NCBI GenBank assembly: GCA_041674345.1
Contig: JBAYVY010000071.1
Span: 1-11,924 of the forward strand
DNA length: 11,924 bases
DNA from: JBAYVY01 sp041674345
GTDB taxonomy: Bacteria > Planctomycetota > Phycisphaerae > Phycisphaerales > Zrk34
Direction: 5' to 3'
The translations under genes were made by a program, and so were the position numbers. How positions within the stretch are numbered: position 1 is the stretch's first letter; each line of letters opens with the position of its first letter. The notes beneath the pieces were generated by a model. The model was not told the origin of the DNA. It did no database searches and saw only the letters and a list, made by a program, of their open reading frames with translations. Shown here piece after piece: positions 7,161 through 11,924 of the stretch.

Positions 7161-7296
7161 CAAATGACGAATGATGAAACTCGAATGACGAATGAAGTTC
7201 CAAATTCCAATGTCCAAACAAACGCGCGGCGAACCGGCTGTTTGGAATTTGAGATTTGATATTTCATTCGTCATTCGAGTTTCGTCATTCGTCATT
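7161..7296. repeat. Long two-word heptamer inverted repeat between the rhomboid genes
   Basis: The outer arms 7163-7196 and 7263-7296 are complementary at 33 of 34 positions. The left arm has units CAAATGA 7161, CGAATGA 7168, TGAAACT 7175, CGAATGA 7182 and 7189; the right arm has TTCGTCA at 7267, 7281 and 7288 with TTCGAGT at 7274. Inner, weaker arms (7197-7220 and 7239-7262, about 17 of 24 complementary) use other words (AGTTCCA, AATTCCA, ATGTCCA; TGTTTGG, AATTTGA, GATTTGA) in the same 7-nt phase. The loop is GC-rich (7221-7238). The right arm covers the stop codon of the upstream rhomboid (7292-7294). Confidence 0.93.
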
Positions 7297-8224
7297 CTCC
7301 TTTCGACGCCCTTGCCAATGTCCGTTTCTCCGCGTCGGTCAACGACTGCAACCCCTGCGCGGCGATCTTCGACAATATCCGATCCACCTCGCGTTGATCC
7401 GCTTCATTACTCGCGGGTCCGATGCGAGGCCCCCGCTTGGATCGCCTGCTTCCGGGGGTGAACCATCGCGTGAAATCAAGCAACCAGGGCCGGCGAATCA
7501 ACAGGTAGCCGACCGCCGCCCCGCCGAGGTGGGCCGCTTCGCCTCCGCCGTTTTTCTGCGGGAAGAACCAGATCGTGTACCCCGCCAGGAAGATCAGAAA
7601 GATCGCCACGTGGCGCAGCTTGGCCGGGACGATGCCGTAGATCAACACCGTGGCGTCCGGCGCGATCACCGCGGCGGCGATCAGCACGCCGAAGATGCCC
7701 GCGCTGGCGCCGACCAGGGGCGTCGCGGGACTATCGACCAGCAAATGCCCCGCCATCAACATCATGTACGCCACCGGACCGGCGATCCCGCACAGCAGAT
7801 AAAACGCCAGGTAGCGTACCGAGCCGAAGTATCGTTCGACCAGCCCGCCGAAGATGAACAGCCCGAACATGTTGAACAGAATGTGCTCGATGTTCGCATG
7901 AAGGAACTGGAACGTGATGAACCGCCAGAGTTGAAAATGATGGATCGCGGTCGTGGCGGAAAACTGGCCCCACAGTTCCAGCGGACCGATCACTATCTGT
8001 ATCAGTTTGTCGCTGCCGTCGCGTTGCCGCACCAGGTATTCACCGACCACGTGGCCCAGCCCCGCGTTCTTCAACACGATGTCCAGCAGGAACACCGCCA
8101 CGTTAATGATGATGAGCCAGGTGGTGAAACTCCGCATACGCATCCGCCCGAAGCCCGAAGCATCGGTCAGCCGCGCCGGTCCCCGCCCCCCGGCTCGTGC
8201 ATAATCTCGATCCATAAAACTCAT
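7292..8224 (-). CDS. Rhomboid-family intramembrane serine protease (first of a tandem pair)
   Basis: A 310-aa polytopic membrane protein. Ser 174 in LVGASAGIFG and His 232 in AAHLGG form the expected catalytic dyad; RFITFQFLHANIEHILFNMFGLFIFG (101-126) carries the HxxxN motif. The N-terminal 30 residues are basic and cytoplasmic-like (RDYARAGGRGPARL). The C-terminal tail EVDRILSKIAAQGLQSLTDAEKRTL (279-303) is shared with the next gene. The two proteins align along their length, so they are probably an old duplication. The start at 8224 has only a weak GGA upstream; Met 4 is an alternative. The stop lies in the downstream inverted repeat. Confidence 0.93.
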   Translation of the reverse strand: MSFMDRDYARAGGRGPARLTDASGFGRMRMRSFTTWLIIINVAVFLLDIVLKNAGLGHVVGEYLVRQRDGSDKLIQIVIGPLELWGQFSATTAIHHFQLWRFITFQFLHANIEHILFNMFGLFIFGGLVERYFGSVRYLAFYLLCGIAGPVAYMMLMAGHLLVDSPATPLVGASAGIFGVLIAAAVIAPDATVLIYGIVPAKLRHVAIFLIFLAGYTIWFFPQKNGGGEAAHLGGAAVGYLLIRRPWLLDFTRWFTPGSRRSKRGPRIGPASNEADQREVDRILSKIAAQGLQSLTDAEKRTLARASKGE

Positions 8225-8236
8225 AAGTGGTTTCCA

Positions 8237-8318
8237 AGGAGTCAGGAGTCAGGAGTCAGGAGTAAGAACCCACGGCGCGCCGAATATAATGTCTCCTGTC
8301 TCCTTACTGCCGTCTCCT
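8237..8318. repeat. AGGAGTC heptamer inverted repeat overlapping the end of a Nudix gene
   Basis: Left arm: AGGAGTC at 8237, 8244 and 8251, then AGGAGTA at 8258. Right arm: GTCTCCT at 8291 and 8298, TACTGCC at 8305, GTCTCCT at 8312. The arms are complementary (for example CAGGAG...AGTAAG against CTTACT...CTCCTG), with an AT/GC-mixed loop at 8267-8290. The last codons of the Nudix gene (RRRQ and stop, 8304-8318) are part of the right arm. It fills the 79-nt gap before the first rhomboid gene. Confidence 0.88.
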
Positions 8319-8846
8319 GAATGCTTCGTAAAATAGTATTCCCGCGATCGTTTTTCCATCGACGATTTCGCCCGTCCGCACCATTTCCAGTACGTCAGGC
8401 CACCGGCGAAGTTCGACCTGGATCTGTTCGGTCGCTTCCAACCGCTGGCCGACGTGCGTCAAGTCCCTGGCCGTGAACACGCGCATCAGTTCGTTGGTCA
8501 TGCCGGGCGAGGTGTAAAACTCGCACAATTTTTCGATGGTTTTCGCCTCGTAGCCCGTCTCTTCAATCAGTTCGCGGGCCGCGCACTCGGCGGGGTCTTC
8601 GTCTTTTTCCAATGTTCCGGCACACAGTTCCCACAATTCCTTTCCGACGGCGAACCGTTGGTTGCGGATCATCACCACGCGGCCGCCGGGGGCGTCGTCC
8701 AGGATCGGCAGGACCAGCACCGCCCCGCCATGCACGATCATTTCGCGTTGCGTCGTGCCGCCGCCGTGTGTGCGAATTGGTACGCGGTCCACGGCGAACT
8801 TCACGCCGGTGTATATGCGTTCACGCTGTTCGTGGGATTGGCTCAT
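8304..8846 (-). CDS. Nudix hydrolase, ADP-ribose pyrophosphatase type
   Basis: A 180-aa cytoplasmic enzyme predicted to split ADP-ribose or a related sugar nucleotide. Start ATG 8846 (MSQSHEQRERIYTG); the open frame extends further upstream but through sequence unlike the family. HGGAVLVLPIL (39-49), then RNQRFAVGKELWELCAGTLEKDEDP leads into a complete Nudix box (77-99, GTLEKDE...RELIEETGY). YTSPGMTNELMRVF (111-124) matches the ADP-ribose-type region after the box, with the S-P-G and downstream Glu that bind the second metal site. The final RRRQ is encoded by a repeat arm. It is the first of three consecutive minus-strand genes ahead of the rhomboids. No Shine-Dalgarno is seen; a TATACT lies 6 nt before the ATG. 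Confidence 0.94.
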   Translation of the reverse strand: MSQSHEQRERIYTGVKFAVDRVPIRTHGGGTTQREMIVHGGAVLVLPILDDAPGGRVVMIRNQRFAVGKELWELCAGTLEKDEDPAECAARELIEETGYEAKTIEKLCEFYTSPGMTNELMRVFTARDLTHVGQRLEATEQIQVELRRWPDVLEMVRTGEIVDGKTIAGILFYEAFRRRQ

Positions 8847-8852
8847 GGCGAC

Positions 8853-8858
8853 AGTATA
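8853..8858 (-). promoter_or_regulatory. Candidate -10 box (TATACT) for the ADP-ribose-type Nudix gene
   Basis: Read on the minus strand, TATACT ends 6 nt before ATG 8846, so transcription would begin at about the start codon. The absence of a Shine-Dalgarno fits a leaderless message. No convincing -35 is seen. Two copies of the heptamer GCGATGA (plus strand, 8869-8882) lie just upstream. Confidence 0.4.
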
Positions 8859-8905
8859 GTGGAGGAAAGCGATGAGCGATGAGAGGAGCCGGCCCGCGCC
8901 AACGG

Positions 8906-9100
8906 TTATACCCCGGCGGATTTGCGACGCCGGGGCCGCCGGTCTGCCGGTTGGGCGTTTGACGGGGTATGCTGAGCGCGATCGAGTATGGCCGACAGCG
9001 CCTTGCCGGTTGGCAGGTGCCGCACCTCGTGATAAATCGCGTCTTTCCACGCCCAGACATCCCGCGGGGCTTTGGAGACGTGTGTGTCAGTCCGCTTCAT
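8906..9100 (-). CDS. Small basic protein, third gene of the toxin-antitoxin cluster
   Basis: A 64-aa protein, not recognised with certainty. The N-terminal two thirds (VSKAPRDVWAWKDAIYHEVRHLP, then GKALSAILDRA) look folded and helical; the last 16 residues are Arg-rich (ADRRPRRRKSAGV). The case for a real gene is its ribosome binding site: GGAGGTGATC (complement of 9102-9111), fully complementary to the usual 16S rRNA 3' end, with 6 nt from GGAGG to ATG. It begins 21 nt after the antitoxin stop on the same strand, so it is probably co-transcribed. It could be an extra regulator or chaperone of the module, or an unrelated passenger. Confidence 0.65.
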   Translation of the reverse strand: MKRTDTHVSKAPRDVWAWKDAIYHEVRHLPTGKALSAILDRAQHTPSNAQPADRRPRRRKSAGV

Positions 9101-9101
9101 C

Positions 9102-9111
9102 GATCACCTCC
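9102..9111 (-). promoter_or_regulatory. Full-length Shine-Dalgarno of the small basic protein gene
   Basis: GGAGGTGATC on the minus strand matches all ten bases of the common anti-Shine-Dalgarno end (GATCACCTCC). It decides the start of the 64-aa gene at 9100 and is the strongest ribosome binding site in the window. Confidence 0.75.
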
Positions 9112-9121
9112 ATCGGCGAAG

Positions 9122-9454
9122 TCAATCGCCCGCATCGGTCAATGCCTGATCGATCCGGTCGATCGTCGCGGATTGCGGCTTGTGTTCGGCCGCCTCGAGC
9201 CGGCTGATCGTCTTGACGGCGACGCCGGCGGCGCGGGCCAGTTGCTCCTGGGTCAACCCCGCGGCGACGCGGCGGCGAATGAGTTTGCGCGCCATGAGCA
9301 CCCGCATGGTCTGACGCGCCGGGCGATTGCCGCGCCGATTGGGTTGTGGCAGTTCGGGCAGTTCAACCTCGCCCAACCGCTCCAGGAGGGCATCGAACGT
9401 CTCGTTGGGAATCGCGGTGTAGCCGCGCCCGTCGATGGTCAGTGAAATGGTCAT
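9122..9454 (-). CDS. Xre-family antitoxin (HigA-like position)
   Basis: A 110-aa protein whose C-terminal half is a Cro/C1-type helix-turn-helix: LIRRRVAAGLTQEQLARAAG then VAVKTISRLEAAEHKPQSATI (58-98). The N-terminal part (MTISLTIDGRGYTAIPNETFDALLERL) is probably the toxin-binding and dimer region. It follows the toxin gene by 12 nt, with GGAG 8 nt before its ATG, so the two are translated from one message. Toxin-first order is that of higBA-type systems. The protein is expected to neutralise the toxin and repress the operon. Confidence 0.85.
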   Translation of the reverse strand: MTISLTIDGRGYTAIPNETFDALLERLGEVELPELPQPNRRGNRPARQTMRVLMARKLIRRRVAAGLTQEQLARAAGVAVKTISRLEAAEHKPQSATIDRIDQALTDAGD

Positions 9455-9466
9455 GGCTTGAACTCC

Positions 9467-9721
9467 TCAGTAAACGTCTTTGCGATCATCGATGCGATCA
9501 ATCACGATGGCGTCGCCTTCAAGATGAAACACCACCCGATACTTGCCTGTCCGCAGGCGGTAATGGCCTTTCCAATTGTGTTGCAATGGCTTGACGCCGC
9601 TGACCCGCGGCCATTGCTCCAGCCGCCCAATGAGGTTGTCCACCCGATCCTGCATCCGAGTGGGCAACTCGTCGAAACCGGCCTGCGCCTCGGGCGTGAT
9701 CTCAATGTCCATGCGACGCAT
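9467..9721 (-). CDS. RelE/HigB-type toxin
   Basis: An 84-aa protein of the RelE/ParE fold: DIEITPEAQAGFDELP at the start, a helical middle (RMQDRVDNLIGRLEQWP), then the diagnostic end GHYRLRTGKYRVVFHL...AIVIDRIDDRKDVY (52-84). Members either cut mRNA on the ribosome or poison gyrase; the YRLRTGKYRVVF region fits the RelE mRNA-interferase side better, but this is inference. Start at ATG 9721 (MRRMDIEI) or at Met 4 (9712); neither has a clear Shine-Dalgarno. It is first in the operon, followed closely by the antitoxin. Confidence 0.88.
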   Translation of the reverse strand: MRRMDIEITPEAQAGFDELPTRMQDRVDNLIGRLEQWPRVSGVKPLQHNWKGHYRLRTGKYRVVFHLEGDAIVIDRIDDRKDVY

Positions 9722-9730
9722 GATAGCGAT

Positions 9731-9748
9731 ATTTGTCCAGTTTGTCCA
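9731..9748. promoter_or_regulatory. Tandem 9-bp repeat upstream of the toxin gene, candidate operator
   Basis: ATTTGTCCA (9731-9739) is directly followed by GTTTGTCCA (9740-9748). It starts 10 nt upstream of the toxin start. Xre-type antitoxins usually bind repeated sites at this position to repress their own operon, so this is a reasonable operator candidate. The binding is not shown by sequence alone. Confidence 0.4.
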
Positions 9749-9892
9749 TACTCCTTCAGGCAGTCCTTCGGGCTGCTCCTCCCCGTGGGACTACTCGAAA
9801 TTCGCCCCGATTCCCGCCGGTTGCACGGGCAGGCCCGCCGCAACGCCTCTCACCGACTGACTGATTAACTGACTGATTGATCGGTCAGTTGA
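9749..9892. other. Gap between toxin gene and DUF89 gene
   Basis: No gene is supported here. Near 9761-9777 there is a small hairpin GCAGTCC-TTCG-GGCTGC (four outer and two inner pairs around a bulged T and a TTCG loop). The right end holds the period-4 repeat described separately. The rest shows no structure I recognise. Confidence 0.6.
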
Positions 9893-9895
9893 CTA
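9855..9895. repeat. Period-4 (GACT/GATT) repeat with hairpin at the end of the DUF89 gene
   Basis: Tetramers GACT, GACT, GATT, AACT, GACT, GATT, GATC run in phase from 9855. A 7-nt inverted repeat pairs 9867-9873 (AACTGAC) with 9884-9890 (GTCAGTT), loop 10 nt. The array runs into the DUF89 stop codon (9893-9895), so on the minus strand the hairpin forms in the message right after translation ends. It could serve as a weak terminator. Confidence 0.7.
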
Positions 9896-10969
9896 CCGCC
9901 CCATCTCGAACCGGCAGACCACGTCGTACATTTCCGCGTGAAGCGTTTGCGCCACGTGCTTTTCCTTAATCATCGCCAGTTTCAGCGTGTCGCAGGTGAA
10001 GCATGCGTCGAAGTTTGATTCGATGGCGCGGCCCATGCCTTCGAGTATCAACAAATCCGCCCCCCGTGCCGCCGACGCCAGTTCTTCGCTCACATTTCGC
10101 AGGTCGATCAGCGGCGCGTCGTTGCCCGAAGCGATCGGCGTGATACGCCCGTCGCCCACCGCATCACGCACCGTCTCATCGAATGCCGCGATCCGTTCCA
10201 GCAGCGGCCCCAGCGCGTCGAAGGTGATGTCGTTCAGCGACGGATGCGTGTTGGCCGCGATGAACACCCGCGTGCCTCGCTTCGCCAGTTCCCGGCACAA
10301 CGGAATCATGCCCAGCACCACATCCGCCCCGGCGTTATCGACCAGCACGATCGCCTTTTTCCAAACCGCCCCCGGAAGTTTCAAACCGTCCAGCCACCGG
10401 CCCTCCAACAAACCCAGGTCATCGACGACCCAGGGGCGTGGTTTGATCTTCGCGCGCACATCGTGGTAATCCATTTTGCCCGATTCATACAGCGCCAGTG
10501 TCCCGGCCGCGCCCAGGTCGAACACGTTGCCCGCGAACACGCCGACGATCAGCGTTTCGAGCAACTTCCGGGGATTTCGTATGGCATCCAGTTCAGCCAG
10601 CACCCCCGGAAGCAGTTTCAGACACGCTTCGTTTTCCATCGACTTGATGTGATGGTACGGATCGGCGATGTGGTGTTCGCGGAGACACTGTTCACGCAGT
10701 TCGCAGATGCGCAGGATCGACAGGTGGCCGAACGCATCGGCGTTGGCGCGAAGCGCGTCGAGCATCCGCGAAAATTGAGCGGCCATCGCATCAACGCGGC
10801 GGCGCGCGTCGTCGGTGTCGCCTTCGCTGATGATGGCGTGACGCTTGAGCGACGGCAGGTGATTGACGAACACGTCGATCCAGTAGTGTCTGGCTTGCGG
10901 GTCGGTCACCATGTCGATGGTGTGCGGGTTGTAAGTGGCGGGTGAGGCGAGCAGGGGGAGGGTGGGCAT
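9893..10969 (-). CDS. DUF89-family phosphatase, PANK4 C-terminal type
   Basis: A 358-aa protein of the DUF89 metal-dependent phosphatase family, subfamily resembling the C-terminal domain of human PANK4, which removes phosphate from 4'-phosphopantetheine and its damaged forms. Motifs in order: PLLASPATY (5-13), an all-helical N-terminal part, AGNVFDLGA (146-154), IVLVDNAGADVVLG (207-220), FIAANTHPSLNDIT (236-249), ASGNDAPLIDL (280-290) and LILEGMGRAIESNF (307-320). The Asn/Asp residues of GNVFD and VDNAGAD are expected metal ligands. No kinase domain is fused. The substrate here is inference. The start at 10969 lacks a Shine-Dalgarno, but PLLASPATY belongs to the family N-terminus, so it is kept. 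The start codon lies in a G-quadruplex-type tract. Confidence 0.92.
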   Translation of the reverse strand: MPTLPLLASPATYNPHTIDMVTDPQARHYWIDVFVNHLPSLKRHAIISEGDTDDARRRVDAMAAQFSRMLDALRANADAFGHLSILRICELREQCLREHHIADPYHHIKSMENEACLKLLPGVLAELDAIRNPRKLLETLIVGVFAGNVFDLGAAGTLALYESGKMDYHDVRAKIKPRPWVVDDLGLLEGRWLDGLKLPGAVWKKAIVLVDNAGADVVLGMIPLCRELAKRGTRVFIAANTHPSLNDITFDALGPLLERIAAFDETVRDAVGDGRITPIASGNDAPLIDLRNVSEELASAARGADLLILEGMGRAIESNFDACFTCDTLKLAMIKEKHVAQTLHAEMYDVVCRFEMGR

Positions 10970-10996
10970 GGGAGGATGAGGGGCTGGGGGTTAGGG
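10954..10996 (+). other. G-run tract over the DUF89 start codon, G-quadruplex motif
   Basis: On the plus strand (the template strand for the gene), GGGGG-A-GGG-T-GGG-CAT-GGG occupies 10954-10972 with loops of 1, 1 and 3. The CAT loop is the complement of the start codon. Further runs (GGGG 10980, GGGGG 10986, GGG 10994) follow at about 7-nt spacing and could give a second, weaker motif. Folding is inferred, not shown. Confidence 0.6.
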
Positions 10997-11001
10997 TAAG
11001 A

Positions 11002-11128
11002 AGTTCAATGACCAGGTACCAATGACGAATGACCAAAGAAACACCCATGCTCAATGACCAATATCCAACGCGCTTCTTTGGGGTCATTGGTCATTGGGTT
11101 TCTTTGGTCATTCGTCATTGGTGTTTGG
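11002..11128. repeat. Long heptamer inverted repeat between hisH and the DUF89 gene
   Basis: A perfect 25-nt inverted repeat pairs 11018-11042 with 11098-11122; with G-T pairs the outer stem reaches about 11010/11130. Right-side units in phase: CTTCTTT 11073, GGGGTCA 11080, TTGGTCA 11087, TTGGGTT 11094, TCTTTGG 11101, TCATTCG 11108, TCATTGG 11115, TGTTTGG 11122. The left side shows the matching complements TGACGAA and TGACCAA. An inner stem (CAATGACCAAT near 11052-11062) pairs with 11082-11095 after a bulge. It lies just past the hisH stop (11139) on the minus strand. Confidence 0.93.
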
Positions 11129-11138
11129 TTCTTCCCAC

Positions 11139-11750
11139 TCACAGTCGGGCGAAGTTTTCCAGCATTTTCAATCCCACGCGCTGCGACTTTTCGGGGTGGA
11201 ACTGCGTGGCGAAGATATTGGCTTTTCGCACGGCGGCGCAGAACGGGCCGGCGTAGTCGGCGGTCGCGGCGGTTGTCGCCGCGTCGGCCGGTTGCGCGAA
11301 ATAGGAATGCACGAAATAGACGAAACAACCATCGGCCAAACCGGCGAACAACGGATTGTCACGTTGCGTGAACGACAGCGCGTTCCAACCCATCTGGGGC
11401 ACCTTCACCGTCGGATCGATCGGATCGAAACGAACGACACCGCCGGGCAAAATGCCCAGCCCCTCGTGCGAACCGTCTTCCGTCGAGGTGTCGAACAGCA
11501 ACTGGAGACCGAGGCAAATGCCCAGAAACGGCTTGCCCGACGCGGCGAAGTCCCGCAACGGTTCGACCAGTTGTTGCTGACGCAAATGGATCATCGCATC
11601 GGCGAACGCGCCGACCCCCGGAAGAATCAACTTGTCGCAATGCGAAAGCTCGGCGGGCGTGCGAACAATGGATACCGGCGCGTCAAAACGCTGGAGCGCT
11701 TTCTCGACGCTGCGGAGGTTGCCCATGCGATAGTCGATCAGGCCGATCAT
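11139..11750 (-). CDS. hisH: Imidazole glycerol phosphate synthase, glutaminase subunit HisH
   Basis: Class I glutamine amidotransferase (203 aa) that supplies ammonia to HisF to make imidazole glycerol phosphate and AICAR in histidine synthesis. It begins MIGLIDYRMGNLRSVEKAL, the standard HisH N-terminus. ILPGVGAF (42-49) is the oxyanion-hole region. The nucleophile Cys 79 is in GICLGLQLLF, and His 185 and Glu 187 in QFHPEKSQ complete the triad. VPQMGWN (117-123) is the family motif at the HisF interface. An upstream in-frame extension to 11891 runs through repeats and is not used. No other his gene is seen, so hisH is either alone or at the end of an operon beyond the window. No Shine-Dalgarno is visible. 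Confidence 0.97.
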   Translation of the reverse strand: MIGLIDYRMGNLRSVEKALQRFDAPVSIVRTPAELSHCDKLILPGVGAFADAMIHLRQQQLVEPLRDFAASGKPFLGICLGLQLLFDTSTEDGSHEGLGILPGGVVRFDPIDPTVKVPQMGWNALSFTQRDNPLFAGLADGCFVYFVHSYFAQPADAATTAATADYAGPFCAAVRKANIFATQFHPEKSQRVGLKMLENFARL

Positions 11751-11764
11751 GGCGGAATAGTGTA

Positions 11765-11802
11765 GGGACAAAGGGACGAAGGGACAAAGGGACGGAGGGA
11801 CG
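11765..11802. repeat. Period-8 GGGACAAA/GGGACGAA array upstream of hisH
   Basis: Units GGGACAAA 11765, GGGACGAA 11773, GGGACAAA 11781, GGGACGGA 11789 and a partial GGGACG 11797. It ends 14 nt before ATG 11750 as read on the minus strand. TGTCCC words at 11823 and 11850 are complementary to the units, so a loose hairpin is possible. Unlike most gaps here the period is 8, not 7. Confidence 0.8.
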
Positions 11803-11809
11803 TGTCGCA

Positions 11810-11863
11810 ACTCAAGTAGAAATGTCCCCTGTTTGGACTCAGTAGAAGTGTCCCGTGTTGTGG
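11810..11863. repeat. 27-bp imperfect tandem direct repeat near right edge
   Basis: Copy one, 11810-11836, and copy two, 11837-11863, share ACTC, then AGTAGAAnTGTCCC, then TG-rich ends. Two adjacent copies of such a word resemble transposase or regulator binding sites at the end of an insertion sequence, but no transposase lies in the window. Confidence 0.65.
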
Positions 11864-11870
11864 TTCGCCG

Positions 11871-11924
11871 GGACCGGCGCAGCGGAGGCAAGGGCGCAGC
11901 CCGCAGCCGTAGCGGAGCCGGTCC
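11871..11924. repeat. Inverted repeat at the right edge
   Basis: GGACCGGC (11871-11878) is the exact complement of GCCGGTCC (11917-11924). The 38-nt interior is also GC-rich with GCAGCGGAGGC and GCAGCCGTAGCGGAG words that can pair partly. It may be a terminator, or the outer part of an element that continues beyond the window. Confidence 0.55.

Noticed and set aside
7119..7295. N-terminal extension of the second rhomboid (MTNDETRMTNE...)
   Set aside because: The extension is a translation of the heptamer inverted repeat. ATG 7118 has a ribosome binding site and gives a normal rhomboid N-terminus.
8847..9050. 68-residue extension of the ADP-ribose-type Nudix protein
   Set aside because: It overlaps the small basic protein gene on another frame and has no family similarity; the family start matches MSQSHEQ.
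9761..9777. TTCG-loop hairpin as a rho-independent terminator
   Set aside because: The stem is short with a bulge, no T-tract follows on either strand, and it lies upstream of the toxin rather than after a gene.
10912..10969. Shorter DUF89 start at Met 20
   Set aside because: PLLASPATY before Met 20 resembles the N-terminus expected of PANK4-type DUF89 proteins, so the upstream ATG is preferred although neither has a Shine-Dalgarno.
153..11128. CRISPR array
   Set aside because: The units are 7 nt with no spacers, differ between loci, and no cas genes are present.
11751..11891. 47-residue extension of HisH
   Set aside because: HisH proteins begin at MIGLIDY-like sequence. The extension translates the period-8 array and direct repeats.

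Overview
The window reads as a high-GC bacterial chromosome segment, most likely from the Planctomycetota (Phycisphaerae-like). This is inferred from three things: a single-chain SecDF with large extra periplasmic segments, paired rhomboids sharing a C-terminal VDRIL...LT..EK tail, and housekeeping genes separated by gaps full of short-period repeats. No rRNA or tRNA is present, so taxonomy cannot be fixed. All genes but one lie on the minus strand; the exception is a Nudix gene at 5683-6192.

Layout, in the direction of minus-strand transcription (right to left): hisH (11750-11139); a DUF89/PANK4-type phosphatase (10969-9893); a toxin-antitoxin-like cluster of RelE-type toxin (9721-9467), Xre-type antitoxin (9454-9122) and a small basic protein with a very strong ribosome binding site (9100-8906); an ADP-ribose-pyrophosphatase-like Nudix hydrolase (8846-8304); two rhomboid proteases in tandem (8224-7292 and 7118-6216). 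A plus-strand Nudix gene converges on the rhomboids at a perfect palindrome. Divergent from it is the classic order tgt (5658-4471), yajC (4398-3952), secDF (3772-260): queuosine tRNA modification plus the Sec accessory complex. At the left edge is the first 28 codons of another membrane protein.

The most striking content is between the genes. Six gaps (153-257, 3815-3948, 4411-4472, 7161-7296, 8237-8318, 11002-11128) hold long imperfect inverted repeats whose arms are built from 7-nt units. The word differs at each site (GGGGTGC, CTGTTGG, GATnnnC, TTCGTCA, AGGAGTC, TCATTGG) but the 7-nt phase is kept across word changes, and at 153-257 even across the loop. A one-sided heptamer array lies inside the tgt coding sequence, where the enzyme carries about 25 extra residues. 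A different palindrome (CCGTAGGGC/GCCCTACGG) is translated inside the plus-strand Nudix gene. Two other gaps have period 4 (9855-9895) and period 8 (11765-11802). Two stretches are strong G-quadruplex motifs, one of them covering the start codon of the DUF89 gene. The last 115 bases hold a 27-bp tandem direct repeat and a hairpin that may be the edge of a mobile element or another repeat family.
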